A stretch of DNA of 64,000 nt from CAZQXD01 sp964597315 (GTDB lineage: Bacteria; Pseudomonadota; Gammaproteobacteria; Competibacterales; Competibacteraceae), in NCBI GenBank assembly GCA_964597315.1, contig CAZQXD010000003.1:57993-121992 (forward strand). The letters run 5' to 3'. Below the pieces are notes generated by a model. The model searched no databases. It had not been told where the DNA came from and was given only the letters and a program-made list of their open reading frames with translations. How positions within the stretch are numbered: position 1 is the stretch's first letter; every line of letters begins with the position of its first letter. The translations under genes and the position numbers were made by a program. Of this stretch, positions 27,549 through 36,719 are shown one piece after another.

Positions 27549-28631
27549 ATGCAGCCCTCGATTCTCGCGAAGCTGGAACAGCTCGAGGCCCGTCACGAAG
27601 AGGTGGCCGCTTTGCTGTCGGACCCAGCCATCATCAGCCGCCAGGATCAATTCCGCGCCTTGTCCATGGAATACGCCCAACTGGAGCCGGTGGCCTTGGG
27701 GTTCCAGAACTACCGGGAAGCCCTGGTCGAACTGGAGGCCGCCCAGGAACTGGCCCGGGATGGTGACCCGGAACTGCGCGCCCTGGCCGAGGAAGAAATC
27801 CGGGCCATCGAAGACCGGCGCCGTCGCCTGGAGCTTGATCTGCAATTGCTGCTGATCCCCACCGATCCCCGAGACAATAGCAATGTGTTTCTGGAAATCC
27901 GCGCCGGCACCGGCGGCGATGAGGCGGCGCTGTTCGCTGGCGACCTGTTGCGTATGTACTGCCGCTATGCCGAGGCCCGAGGCTGGCAAGTGGAACCTGT
28001 GAGCGAAAGCCCGGGAGAGCATGGCGGCTACAAGGAAACCATCGCCCGGATCAATGGCCGAGGCGTGTATTCCCGACTTAAGTTCGAATCCGGCGCTCAT
28101 CGGGTGCAGCGGGTGCCGGAGACCGAATCCCAGGGTCGTATTCACACTTCCGCCGCCACCGTGGCGATCCTGCCGGAACTGGACGAGGTGGACGAGGTAG
28201 TCATCAATCCCGCTGATCTGCGCGTTGATACCTATCGCTCCTCCGGGGCCGGTGGCCAGCACGTCAATAAAACCGATTCGGCGATCCGCCTCACCCACCT
28301 GCCCTCCGGCATCGTGGTGGAATGTCAGGATGAACGCTCCCAGCACAAAAATCGGGCCAAGGCCATGGCGCTGCTGGCAGCCCGGCTATTGGCCGCCGAG
28401 CAGGAAAAACAACAGACCGTCCAGACCCAGACCCGGCGGCTTCTGGTGGGCAGCGGCGACCGCTCGGAACGAATTCGCACCTATAACTTTCCCCAGGGCC
28501 GCATCACCGACCATCGCATTAACCTCACCCTCTACAAACTCGCCGAGGTCCTGGAGGGCAATCTGGACCCGGTCATCGAACCACTGATTCAGGAGCATCA
28601 AGCCGACCAGTTGGCGGCCCTGGCGAGTTGA
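27549..28631 (+). CDS. prfA: Peptide chain release factor 1
   Basis: A 360-residue RF1. The stop-codon reading PxT tripeptide is PET in RVPETESQGRIHTSAA, as is usual for RF1, and the catalytic GGQ is in SSGAGGQHVNKTDSAIR. It releases peptides at UAA and UAG. The ATG at MQPSILAKLEQLEARH was chosen; an upstream frame would overlap hemA in another frame. It begins four bases after the hemA stop. Confidence 0.96.
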   Translation: MQPSILAKLEQLEARHEEVAALLSDPAIISRQDQFRALSMEYAQLEPVALGFQNYREALVELEAAQELARDGDPELRALAEEEIRAIEDRRRRLELDLQLLLIPTDPRDNSNVFLEIRAGTGGDEAALFAGDLLRMYCRYAEARGWQVEPVSESPGEHGGYKETIARINGRGVYSRLKFESGAHRVQRVPETESQGRIHTSAATVAILPELDEVDEVVINPADLRVDTYRSSGAGGQHVNKTDSAIRLTHLPSGIVVECQDERSQHKNRAKAMALLAARLLAAEQEKQQTVQTQTRRLLVGSGDRSERIRTYNFPQGRITDHRINLTLYKLAEVLEGNLDPVIEPLIQEHQADQLAALAS

Positions 28632-28636
28632 GAGAC

Positions 28637-29479
28637 ATGGCCACCTTGGCCGAGCTGCTGGAAGAGGGCCGTCGACGACTGGAGAAATTCAGTGACAGCC
28701 CCCGACTGGACGCCGAACTGCTGCTGGCCCAGTCCTTGGGCAAGCCCCGCGTTTATTTACTGGCCTGGCCCGAGCGGCAGCCCGACGCCACGACCCGGGA
28801 GCGTTACCGGGCGCTGCTGGAGCGCCGTTTGGTCGGCGAGCCGGTGGCCTACCTGGTGGGCCGACAGGAGTTCTGGTCTCTGGATCTGGCGGTTGGCCCG
28901 GCCACGCTCATCCCCCGCCCGGACACCGAACGGCTGGTGGAACTGGCCCTGGAGCGACTACCCCCCAAGAGACCGCTTCGAGTGGCGGATCTGGGCACCG
29001 GCAGCGGCGCCATTGCCTTGGCCATCGCCAGTGAACGACCCCACGCTCGGGTGGTGGCCACCGATCTGAGCGAACCGGCCCTGGCCGTGGCCGCTGCCAA
29101 CGCTAGGCACCTGGCCCTTTCCAATGTGGAATTTCGCCAAGGCGACTGGTGCGCGGCCCTGGATGGACGCTTTGAGCTAATTGTCTCGAATCCGCCTTAT
29201 GTGGCCGCCGCCGACCCACACCTGAACCGGGGGGATCTACGCTTTGAACCCCACGCCGCCCTGACCGCCGGTTCCGACGGTCTCGACGCTCTACGCATGA
29301 TCACGGTTGCGGCCCTGGATTGGTTGTCGCCTGGGGGTTGGCTGCTGGTGGAACACGGCTGGGACCAGGGCGCGGCGGTGGCTGGTCTATTGCGCGCCCG
29401 AGGCTATGCCGAAGTGGCCGGCTGGCGGGACCTGGCCGGGCGCGACCGGGTCAGTGGGGGGCGGCGACCGATTGACTGA
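28637..29479 (+). CDS. prmC: Release factor glutamine methyltransferase PrmC
   Basis: A 280-residue class I methyltransferase that methylates the glutamine of the GGQ motif in release factors. It has the SAM motif VADLGTGSGAIALAIA and the catalytic NPPY motif in LIVSNPPYVAA, after an amino-terminal helical substrate domain. A TTG at 28628 overlapping the prfA stop is an alternative start; the ATG nine bases later is preferred. It completes the hemA-prfA-prmC operon, next to its substrate gene. Confidence 0.95.
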   Translation: MATLAELLEEGRRRLEKFSDSPRLDAELLLAQSLGKPRVYLLAWPERQPDATTRERYRALLERRLVGEPVAYLVGRQEFWSLDLAVGPATLIPRPDTERLVELALERLPPKRPLRVADLGTGSGAIALAIASERPHARVVATDLSEPALAVAAANARHLALSNVEFRQGDWCAALDGRFELIVSNPPYVAAADPHLNRGDLRFEPHAALTAGSDGLDALRMITVAALDWLSPGGWLLVEHGWDQGAAVAGLLRARGYAEVAGWRDLAGRDRVSGGRRPID

Positions 29480-29539
29480 GTGCGCTTCCGGGGGCTACAG
29501 TCCCAGCAGTGTGCCCATTCTGGCGAGGCGCGGACGGCC

Positions 29540-29947
29540 ATGCTCAAGACCGACTCAGAACTCATCAAACAACGGGATATTCGCTTTTGCCCACTGCACC
29601 CGGACCCGGACCAGGCCCAATCGGCGGTGGCCTTGCTAGATGGCGTGACCGGTATCCAGCAGGTCGTCAAGGGGTCTCCACACAGCCTGACCGTGTGCTA
29701 CGATCTGCGCTTGATCACCCTACAAGTCATTGAAGATGCCCTGATTGAGCTGGGCTTCCATCTGGACAACAGCCTGTTGACCAAGATCAAACGGGCGCTG
29801 TACCACTACGCCGAGGAAACCCAGCGAGCCAACCTGGAACTACATCCCGACCACAACGACCCCAAAGACGTGTTCGTCCAAAGCTATCAACAGCGTCCTC
29901 ACGGTTGCCGGGACGACCGCCCTCAGCACTGGCGGGAGTATCTTTAG
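29540..29947 (+). CDS. Conserved small protein of unknown function
   Basis: About 135 residues. The first half (RFCPLHPDPDQAQSAVALLDGV to ALIELGFHLD) has the alternating pattern of a heavy-metal-associated ferredoxin-like fold, with valine-rich strands and a LTVCYDLRLITLQVIEDALIELGF segment, but no CxxC metal motif. The second half is helical and charged (KIKRALYHYAEETQRANLEL) and ends DDRPQHWREYL. I do not recognise a named family. It follows prmC by about 60 bases on the same strand and converges with adk. Confidence 0.65.
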   Translation: MLKTDSELIKQRDIRFCPLHPDPDQAQSAVALLDGVTGIQQVVKGSPHSLTVCYDLRLITLQVIEDALIELGFHLDNSLLTKIKRALYHYAEETQRANLELHPDHNDPKDVFVQSYQQRPHGCRDDRPQHWREYL

Positions 29948-29952
29948 AGTCA

Positions 29953-29986
29953 GCACAGGCCCATCCACGGGGGATGGGTCCATGCT
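29953..29986. terminator. Hairpin between convergent genes
   Basis: A stem with CCCATCC/GGATGGG at its core, extended by GCA/TGC after mismatches, lies between the stop codons of the small unknown gene and adk. No clear T-run follows on either strand, so the call as a bidirectional terminator is tentative. Confidence 0.4.
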
Positions 29987-29997
29987 TTGAACCGAAC

Positions 29998-30555
29998 TCA
30001 GACCACGTCGTCCAGAGTCTTAAAAATCCGACCGGAAATCTCGGTGATTTCACCGACACCTTTGACCGTACGCAAATTGCCCTTGCCCTTGTAATAATCG
30101 ATCAGCGGCGCGGTCTGGGCCTCGTAGACTTCCAGCCGTTTACGGATGGTGTCCTCGTTGTCATCGGCGCGCTGGCGGGCCAGCAACCGCTCCATGATCT
30201 CCCCGTAGTCCACATCAAAGAACAACACCGCATCCAGGGGCTGGCCGAGTTTGGCGAGCAGATCGTCCAGGGCCTCGGCCTGGGCCTGGGTACGGGGGAA
30301 GCCGTCCAGCATAAAGCCTTTGTCGGTGTCCCCCTGGCTGAGACGGTTTCGGATCATACCCAGCACGATGTCGTCGGACACCAGCCCGCCGCTCTCCATG
30401 ATGATCTTGGCCTGCTTGCCTAGTTCGGTATTGGCGGCCACTTCGGCGCGCAGCAGATCGCCCGTGGAAATGTGTGTAATCTGGTACTTGGCGACAATAG
30501 CGTCGGCCTGGGTGCCTTTACCCGACCCTGGAGCGCCCAACAAGACGATTCTCAT
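29998..30555 (-). CDS. adk: Adenylate kinase, short form
   Basis: A 185-residue adenylate kinase, with P-loop GAPGSGKGTQ at about residues 7-16, the AMP-binding STGDLLRAEV and DGFPRTQAQAEAL motifs. After VDYGEIMERLLAR it goes directly to ADDNEDTIRKRL, so the LID domain of the long (about 214-residue) enterobacterial enzyme is missing. Such short forms occur in several bacteria. It interconverts AMP, ADP and ATP. The upstream region separates it divergently from ppa. Confidence 0.94.
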   Translation of the reverse strand: MRIVLLGAPGSGKGTQADAIVAKYQITHISTGDLLRAEVAANTELGKQAKIIMESGGLVSDDIVLGMIRNRLSQGDTDKGFMLDGFPRTQAQAEALDDLLAKLGQPLDAVLFFDVDYGEIMERLLARQRADDNEDTIRKRLEVYEAQTAPLIDYYKGKGNLRTVKGVGEITEISGRIFKTLDDVV

Positions 30556-30781
30556 GATGACTTCCCAACCTTGCGTTTTATTAAAGAGACGGCCTAGAAC
30601 CGCCCAGAAAGGAAATATATGCGAAAAAATCTAAACCCTATAAAAAGTCATGTTAGCTTTACCCAAGCAGTTCAAGCTGTCAATCCGCACACGCAATGAC
30701 GGCTGCCAAGGGGTTGGGCTTGATGTACTATAGAGACTGTATTTTTCACGTACAATCCGCAACGACAAAAGGGTGGAACTA

Positions 30782-31315
30782 ATGATCCTCGACAAGGTAA
30801 ATGCAGGACGGGATGTTCCCAACGACCTGAACGTGATCATCGAAATTCCGGCTAACGCCGACCCCGTCAAATATGAAGTAGACAAGGAGACCGGCGCCCT
30901 GTTCGTAGACCGCATCATGAACGTGGCCATGCATTATCCCTGTAATTACGGCTATATCCCCGATACCTTGTGTGAGGATGGCGATCCCCTGGATGTACTG
31001 GTGGTAACGCCCTTTCCTCTGGTCAGCGGCTGTGTGGTGCGTTGCCGCCCCCTGGGTCTGCTCAAGATGTCCGACGAGGCCGGCGGCGACTCCAAGCTGG
31101 TGGCGGTGCCCATCAAGAAGCAATGCGCCGTCTATGAGGACATCGAATCGGTAAACGACCTCCCGGGGATGCTACTCAACCAGATTTCCCATTTCTTTGA
31201 ACACTACAAGGACTTGGATTCCGGCAAGTGGGTAAAGATCGACGGCTGGGGCGGCCTGGACGATGCCAAGGCCGAGATTAAGGACAGCGTGGAGCGCTAC
31301 GAGGCCACCGTGTAA
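30782..31315 (+). CDS. ppa: Inorganic pyrophosphatase
   Basis: A 177-residue family I soluble pyrophosphatase. Metal-binding and catalytic segments are VIIEIPANADPVKYEVDKE, NYGYIPDTLCEDGDPLDVLV and HFFEHYKDLDSGKWVKIDGWG. It hydrolyses pyrophosphate and so drives biosynthetic reactions. The start is the ATG in CTAATGATCC preceded by GGTGGA; an in-frame GTG three codons earlier is less likely. It stands alone, with adk divergent and moaC downstream. Confidence 0.95.
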   Translation: MILDKVNAGRDVPNDLNVIIEIPANADPVKYEVDKETGALFVDRIMNVAMHYPCNYGYIPDTLCEDGDPLDVLVVTPFPLVSGCVVRCRPLGLLKMSDEAGGDSKLVAVPIKKQCAVYEDIESVNDLPGMLLNQISHFFEHYKDLDSGKWVKIDGWGGLDDAKAEIKDSVERYEATV

Positions 31316-31363
31316 GCTCGCCGGGGTGGCTTTGGCCGCCCCCCACTTCAGGAATAGCGTCCC

Positions 31364-31843
31364 ATGGCCAAACTGACCCATTTCAACGCCGCCGGCGAAG
31401 CTCATATGGTGAACGTGGGCGACAAGTCGGAAACTCATCGGCTGGCCGTGGCCGAGGGGCGCATCTCCATGGCGTCCCAGACTCTAGGCCGCATTCTGGC
31501 CAATGACCACAAAAAAGGCGATGTGCTGGGCATTGCCCGCATCGCCGGCATCATGGGCGCTAAGAAGACCGCCGACCTGATCCCCTTGTGCCACCCTCTG
31601 GCCCTGACTCGGGTAGAACTGGAGCTTACCCCCCAGACTGGCGACAACGCCGTTTATTGCCGGGCCACCGTGGAAACCTGCGGCCGTACCGGGGTGGAGA
31701 TGGAAGCCCTTACCGCCGTGCAGGTGGCCCTACTCACCATTTATGACATGTGCAAGGCAGTCGACCGGGGAATGACCCTGGACAACATCCGTTTGCTAGA
31801 AAAATCCGGCGGCAAATCGGGCCTCTGGCGGCGCGATGTCTGA
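31364..31843 (+). CDS. moaC: Cyclic pyranopterin monophosphate synthase MoaC
   Basis: A 159-residue enzyme of molybdenum cofactor synthesis that forms cyclic pyranopterin monophosphate with MoaA. The motifs KTADLIPLCHPLALTRVEL, GRTGVEMEALTAV and DMCKAVDRGM are diagnostic, and it ends KSGGKSG. No other moa gene is visible here. Its stop overlaps the rnd start by eight bases. Confidence 0.95.
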   Translation: MAKLTHFNAAGEAHMVNVGDKSETHRLAVAEGRISMASQTLGRILANDHKKGDVLGIARIAGIMGAKKTADLIPLCHPLALTRVELELTPQTGDNAVYCRATVETCGRTGVEMEALTAVQVALLTIYDMCKAVDRGMTLDNIRLLEKSGGKSGLWRRDV

Positions 31844-33041
31844 AGCACTCCGCTATGTGGACAGCCCGGCCGCCCTAGCCGAACTCTGCCAGTCCCTGCG
31901 CCACTCGCCCTGGCTGGCTCTGGATACCGAATTCATTCGCGAGCGAACCTATTACCCTCGGCTCTGCCTGATTCAGGTGGCCGATGCCGATACGGTGGCT
32001 TGCGTGGACCCCCTGGCCCTGGACGACTTAGACCCCTTGCTGGATCTGCTCTATGACCCGGCCATCATCAAGGTCCTGCACTCCGCCTACCAAGATTTAG
32101 AGATCTTTTATCATCTGCGTGGAGCGGTCCCGGGGCCGGTATTCGATACCCAAGTGGCCGCCACCCTTCTGGGTCATGGGGAGCAGATGGGCTACGCCGC
32201 CCTGGTCATGGACATGCTGGGGGTGGAACTGGACAAATCTCAAAGCCGTACCGATTGGACCCGGCGCCCCTTGGACCCGGCCCAGTTACGCTACGCCGCC
32301 GATGATGTACGTTTTCTGCGGGGGGTTTATCTGCGCCAGCGGGCGGACCTGGAGCGGCGCGATCGGCTGGACTGGCTGGAGGACGACTTCAGGGAACTAT
32401 GCGAACCAGGCCGCTATCGGGTTGAACCCCAGGAGGTCTGGCGTCGCATCAAAGGCCACCACCAGCTCAAGGGCGCGCAACTGGCGGTGCTGCGGACCCT
32501 GGCGGCTTGGCGCGAAGAGCAGGCCATCGCCGCTGACCGCCCCCGGCGCTGGATACTGGGCGACGACGTGCTGCTGGACCTGGCCCGTCGCCAGCCCCAA
32601 GACGGGGACCAACTCAAACACAGTCGCGGCCTGGAAGCGGGCGCCCTCAAACGCCACGGCGTGACATTACTGGAACTGATCGCCCAAGGTCGCGCCGCGC
32701 CGCCGGAACAGTGGCCGCGACAGACCCCACGGCTCAAGCTCGATGCCCAGCAGGATGCCCTAATGGACGCCATGATGGCTCTGGTGCGGCTGCGGGGGGC
32801 CCACCACGGGGTCAGCCCCCAGACCTTGGCGGGGCGCCGGGATCTAGAACGGCTATTGGCCGACGACCCCGATACGGCCTTGCTGCACGGCTGGCGCGCC
32901 CGACTGGCCGGCCGCGAGGTGATGGCCTTGTTGCGGGGTGAACTGCGGCTAGAGGTTCACGGCGGTCGGCTGTGCGCCCTGCCTATCCAAGGCGCGGACT
33001 CGGCGCCTAGCACGCCGACCCCAGCGTCCAGGGATCGCTGA
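31836..33041 (+). CDS. rnd: Ribonuclease D
   Basis: A 401-residue DEDD-family 3'-5' exoribonuclease. The Exo I motif is LALDTEFIRERTYYPRLCLIQVA, Exo II is VLHSAYQDLEIF and Exo III is LRYAADDV; HRDC domains follow. It trims tRNA and other small RNA 3' ends. It overlaps moaC by eight bases and converges on the acyltransferase gene. Confidence 0.94.
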   Translation: MSEALRYVDSPAALAELCQSLRHSPWLALDTEFIRERTYYPRLCLIQVADADTVACVDPLALDDLDPLLDLLYDPAIIKVLHSAYQDLEIFYHLRGAVPGPVFDTQVAATLLGHGEQMGYAALVMDMLGVELDKSQSRTDWTRRPLDPAQLRYAADDVRFLRGVYLRQRADLERRDRLDWLEDDFRELCEPGRYRVEPQEVWRRIKGHHQLKGAQLAVLRTLAAWREEQAIAADRPRRWILGDDVLLDLARRQPQDGDQLKHSRGLEAGALKRHGVTLLELIAQGRAAPPEQWPRQTPRLKLDAQQDALMDAMMALVRLRGAHHGVSPQTLAGRRDLERLLADDPDTALLHGWRARLAGREVMALLRGELRLEVHGGRLCALPIQGADSAPSTPTPASRDR

Positions 33042-33050
33042 TCCGAGCCT

Positions 33051-33800
33051 TCAGGTATTATGGCCAGTCTTGGACAGCATTTTGTCGATCAACATCATCA
33101 GTTCGTAAATGTCTGGATCAAGATTGACCAACACATCTTCCCGAGCCAGTACGAATGGGCCTCGAGGTCCATGGTAGTCCATCACTTCACCGACCGGCGT
33201 AAAGAGAATCCCGAAACGGCGCAGCAGTCGGCATAGGCGCGGCTCCATCATGGCGAAGACATGCTTGAGATCGCTATTCAAGAACAGCACCAAGGCAGTG
33301 AGAAACAGGCTCACGGGAATAAACGGGAAGCTGTCCCGTCCCCGGCTGTGGAGCGGCTCCAAATCCTTCTCGGTCAGGCTGAAGGGTTTCTGTTCGTCGC
33401 TTTTACGTCGACGGAACGTAGACAATACCGCTAGGCGCGAAAACTCCCCGTAACTTCCGGGCGATAGCGCACCAATATCGAACATGTCTTTCCTCAAGGA
33501 ATCCTTACAGTGGAGTTCAAACGGCAATGACGCCGCCGGATCATTCTGTAGTGGCTTAACCAGACGCACACAGCCAGCCGGTAGCCCGGTGGGTTTATGA
33601 ATCAGCAAACAATGTGCCGACTGATCGTCGTACTCATCACGCTCCATACCTCCGGGACAGTCTTCCTCGCGCTCGTATCCGAACTCCTGGCAATAGACCT
33701 GATAACGAATTCGAAAGACCGTCTCCACTAATTCCGGTGTGTCCGCCGCTTTGATATAAAAATATCTGCTAAAAGAAGTGGGTATCGAAACATTGCTCAT
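33051..33800 (-). CDS. PEP-CTERM/exosortase system-associated acyltransferase
   Basis: A 249-residue protein of the GNAT-like acyltransferase group that accompanies PEP-CTERM/exosortase systems (TIGR03694-type) and is distantly related to acyl-homoserine-lactone synthases. Visible features are ETVFRIRYQVYCQEFGYE near the amino terminus, the AGCVRLVKPL strand, and GEFSRLAVLSTFRRRKSDE. Its substrate is unknown; a role in exopolysaccharide or sorted-protein modification is inferred from family context. No exosortase or EPS gene is visible here, so it is an isolated member. A long gene-poor region lies upstream. Confidence 0.78.
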   Translation of the reverse strand: MSNVSIPTSFSRYFYIKAADTPELVETVFRIRYQVYCQEFGYEREEDCPGGMERDEYDDQSAHCLLIHKPTGLPAGCVRLVKPLQNDPAASLPFELHCKDSLRKDMFDIGALSPGSYGEFSRLAVLSTFRRRKSDEQKPFSLTEKDLEPLHSRGRDSFPFIPVSLFLTALVLFLNSDLKHVFAMMEPRLCRLLRRFGILFTPVGEVMDYHGPRGPFVLAREDVLVNLDPDIYELMMLIDKMLSKTGHNT

Positions 33801-34687
33801 CGTGGCACCACATGGTTGTTAATGCTATAGCCGGACAAACTTCCCGCCTTGCACCCGCAAAGTGGTTCCCTGTTCTCACGGCGCCGGTCTCCATGGAAAA
33901 CCCGATGCTCTGTATCTTCCGCTCCATGCCCGAACCACCGCAGAAGTCGGCATACTTTTTGAAATGATGCCTGAGCGCACTGAATTCTCCAAAGCCCCGG
34001 ACGATGACTATCCATAGATATTATATGTATTTTCAATAGCTTAAATGCCAATCAACCGAGAAAATCGCGGCCAACCACGCTAACCCTTAAGCCAGGGATT
34101 TAAAAAAACCATCAATTTCCTCGCCATCTTCCTCTCCCAGCCCACGGTATCCACTAAAAAATCACTATCCGGCATCCAATTCACCCCACTGTTATTTCCG
34201 CCCCAGTATTCTCAAATATCTACTTCATATCTGTATGACGGTGGAATTCCATCAACTACTTCTAACATATTACAGGAACGGCTAGCTATATCATGGAGTT
34301 TTGCTCTAAATCGCAAGCAACTTGGACAACTTCCCGAAAAGTGGCGCGCCTTCCCCCATTCTCGGAAATGGCGCCCGGCCTCAAAATGCCGGCCTTTCCG
34401 AGACGCCAACCGCTTCCTGGCCCGGCTTCGCGACCTTGCGGCCCGCTTCCATCCGCGACTGGGATATCTTCGCCCCATGCGAGGCTTTGCAAGAGAACTT
34501 GGGCTGGCCCAATCGAAGACCGCTAACTGGCACTACCCCCTGATCTCGCTCCACCCTATTGTTATCGAGACATTTTTAAGCGTACATCGCGGATAGCGGC
34601 GTTGTCCCACAAGGCCGTTTGTTCTGTCGCATTCCGCACCCAGTCCATCTCCAGCGCAAGGCTATCAGCCTAAGAGGGGTCCCTACC
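33801..34687. other. Gene-free region at the left edge of the taurine island
   Basis: About 890 bases with no convincing coding frame. The part from about 34010 to 34320 is visibly richer in A and T than the rest of the window. It should carry the promoter of the acyltransferase (leftward) and of tauX (rightward), but I cannot assign them. The 76-bp diverged repeat at 34503-34578 lies here. Confidence 0.5.
34503..34578 (+). repeat. Left copy of a 76-bp diverged inverted repeat
   Basis: This segment matches the reverse complement of 48888-48963 without gaps. By eye about 62 of 76 positions agree, including 35 of the first 36 (core GCTGGCCCAATCGAAGACCG). The copies lie on either side of the taurine/thiamine genes in opposite orientation. 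One reading frame gives LAQSKTANWHYP here and LAQSKTADWHYP in the other copy, so they may be remnants of a coding or mobile sequence I do not recognise. Confidence 0.8.
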
Positions 34688-35083
34688 ATGTCCACCCAGT
34701 CCAACGCCGAACGCCTGCAGGCGCTGTTCGACGCCTTCAACCGCCATGACATCGACGCGGTTATGAGTTTCTTCGCCGACGACGTGGTATTCGACGGCGC
34801 GGCCGGGTCAGAAGTCCACGGCACCCGCTTCCAGGGCCGCGAGGCGGTAGCCAGCGCCTTCCAGGGCGTCTGGACCAGCATGCCCGATGTACAGTGGCGC
34901 AACACCCGCCACCAGGCCTTCGGTGACTTCGGTGTTTCCGAGTGGACCTTTACCGCCACCCGCTCCGACGGCCAGCGCATCGAGGCCAACGGTGTGGACC
35001 TGTTCCGGTTCCGAGATGGCAAGATCATTTCCAAAAACGCGTTTCGCAAGGATCGACCGCTCCTAGCCCCCCAGGCCCGTTGA
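34688..35083 (+). CDS. tauX: Taurine dehydrogenase small subunit TauX, SnoaL-like
   Basis: A 131-residue SnoaL/NTF2-like cone-fold protein: helix RLQALFDAFNRHDIDAVMSFFADDVVFDG, then GREAVASAFQGVW, SEWTFTATRSDGQRIEANGVDLFRFRDGKI. Immediately next to the FAD protein TauY, this fits the small subunit of the two-component taurine dehydrogenase described in Rhodobacter sphaeroides and Paracoccus. That enzyme deaminates taurine to sulfoacetaldehyde and ammonium. The ATG at MSTQSNAER has AAGAGGGG upstream; the longer frame to 34619 lacks support. Name rests on operon context plus fold. Confidence 0.7.
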   Translation: MSTQSNAERLQALFDAFNRHDIDAVMSFFADDVVFDGAAGSEVHGTRFQGREAVASAFQGVWTSMPDVQWRNTRHQAFGDFGVSEWTFTATRSDGQRIEANGVDLFRFRDGKIISKNAFRKDRPLLAPQAR

Positions 35084-35120
35084 GCGACGCTAGTACGCTA
35101 ACTGAATAGGTGGTGTGACG

Positions 35121-36545
35121 ATGGCGACTGTAAGTGGCGATGTGCGGCGGGGCGCCCGGCGTCCCTACGACCCCCAGTACGATCCCCTAGTGGCCCCCAA
35201 TCCGGGCGTTGGCCAGGACTACGCACCCACCTACTGGGTGGGCACCGCCGGCGACCCGCCGCCAGACGATGGTCCAGTCACTGGAGATATGGATGTGGAC
35301 GTGGCCATTATCGGCTCGGGTTTCACGGGGCTGGTCTGCGCGATTTTTCTGGCCCAGGAATACGGTATCAAGGCCACCGTGCTGGAAGCCAACCGAGCGA
35401 GTTGGGGATGCAGCACCCGCAATGGCGGCCAGGCCCAGTGCGCCTCCGGGCGGCTGAAGCGCTCCCAGTGGCTCCAGCGCTGGGGCCGCGACGTGGCCTT
35501 GGGGATGCACGCCGAGATTTGCGATGCCATGGACACTTTTAAGCGCCTGATCAAGGACATAGACTGCGACCCGCAGCCAGGTGGTCACTTTTATATCGCC
35601 CACCGCCCCAAGGTTATGGCGACCCTGGAAAAAGAAGCCCGGTTGCTGCGGGAGGTGTTCAACTACGACGCCCAGATCATCGACGAGCAGACTCTGAAGC
35701 GGGAGTACGTGAACGACCAGGAGGCGGCCGGGGCCATGCACGAGCCAGAGGGCATCGGCATCCACGCCGGCAAGCTGGCTTTCGGATATTTGCGCAAAGC
35801 CCGGGCTTTGGGCGCCAAGGTGCATACCTCCAGTCCGGTATCCGGCTGGGAAACCCATAACGGCGTCCATCACCTCAAGACCTCGGGGGGCACGGTGCGG
35901 GCCAGGGCCGTGGGCGTGGCTACGGGGGGCTATACCTCCCCGCGCCTGCATCCCCTGTTCAAGAATCGGCTGCTGCCTATTCTCTCCAATTCCATCGTCA
36001 CCCGGCCACTCACCGAGCAGGAGCGGGACGCCTGTAATTTTCGCACCACCCAGGTGCTTACCGACACCCGAGTGCTGCGCCACTACTACCGGCTGCTGCC
36101 CGACGGCCGGGTACAGATCGGCAGCCGCAGCGCCATCAATGGCCGCCATGCGCCCCAGAAAAAATTCGAGCAATTGCTGATTAATGACTTGTATCGCAAG
36201 TTTCCGGCCCTCACCGGAATCCAAATCGACTATTCCTGGTGGGGCTGGGTGGACGTCAGCCACGACATGATGCCCCGCATCGCCCAGCCCGATGGCAAGC
36301 AGCAGATTTTTTACGCCCTGGGGTATGGCGGTAACGGCGTCATGTACTCGGCCCAGGCCGGGCGGCGCATGGCCCAACGCATCGCCGGCAAAAGCGAGGG
36401 CTTGGACTTGCCCATCTTTAAATCGCCCTTGCCCTATCCCAATGTCCTGGACCCGCGTATCGAGTCGGAGTTGTTCGCTCCGTTCCGGCGCCTGGGTCAG
36501 TGGTTTTTGTATCGTTGGTATTACCTGAAAGATGAAATCCTGTAG
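35121..36545 (+). CDS. tauY: Taurine dehydrogenase large subunit TauY, FAD-dependent
   Basis: A 474-residue DAO-type flavoprotein. The FAD-binding Rossmann motif VAIIGSGFTGLVCAIFLA lies at about residues 60-77, followed by ASWGCSTRNGGQAQCASG, and the C-terminal ALGYGGNGVMYSAQAGRRMA FAD contact. It resembles amino-acid dehydrogenases of the DadA/PuuB group in general shape. The context (small subunit tauX, TRAP genes, xsc and pta) points to taurine dehydrogenase. The ATG six bases after AGGTGG was chosen over the GTG at 35115. It lies 37 bases after tauX. Another amine substrate cannot be excluded. Confidence 0.75.
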   Translation: MATVSGDVRRGARRPYDPQYDPLVAPNPGVGQDYAPTYWVGTAGDPPPDDGPVTGDMDVDVAIIGSGFTGLVCAIFLAQEYGIKATVLEANRASWGCSTRNGGQAQCASGRLKRSQWLQRWGRDVALGMHAEICDAMDTFKRLIKDIDCDPQPGGHFYIAHRPKVMATLEKEARLLREVFNYDAQIIDEQTLKREYVNDQEAAGAMHEPEGIGIHAGKLAFGYLRKARALGAKVHTSSPVSGWETHNGVHHLKTSGGTVRARAVGVATGGYTSPRLHPLFKNRLLPILSNSIVTRPLTEQERDACNFRTTQVLTDTRVLRHYYRLLPDGRVQIGSRSAINGRHAPQKKFEQLLINDLYRKFPALTGIQIDYSWWGWVDVSHDMMPRIAQPDGKQQIFYALGYGGNGVMYSAQAGRRMAQRIAGKSEGLDLPIFKSPLPYPNVLDPRIESELFAPFRRLGQWFLYRWYYLKDEIL

Positions 36546-36719
36546 GCCGGGACAACTCACTAAGGATTCCAATTAATTAGGACGCCCTGAATAACTTCTG
36601 CTAGATAAAGTACAAGGGCTTTGTTTGAGCGAGGTCCGACGCCGAAGTTGACCAGCCGGGCCAAGGATGGCCGCTGCTATAAAGCATAAATCGTAAACCG
36701 GAATGAGCGGAGATAGCGT

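Noticed and set aside
33797..34051. 84-codon minus-strand frame upstream of the acyltransferase
   Set aside because: It overlaps the acyltransferase start and has no start signal or protein-like pattern.
34212..34526. Short open frames on both strands in the gap before tauX
   Set aside because: Arginine/proline-rich or mixed composition, no ribosome-binding site and no recognisable family.
35121..36545. Plain DadA/PuuB amino-acid oxidase for the FAD gene
   Set aside because: Possible by fold, but the tauX partner, TRAP genes, xsc and pta favour taurine dehydrogenase.
35187..36572. Long minus-strand frame opposite tauY
   Set aside because: Antisense shadow; the plus strand has clear FAD motifs and a ribosome-binding site.
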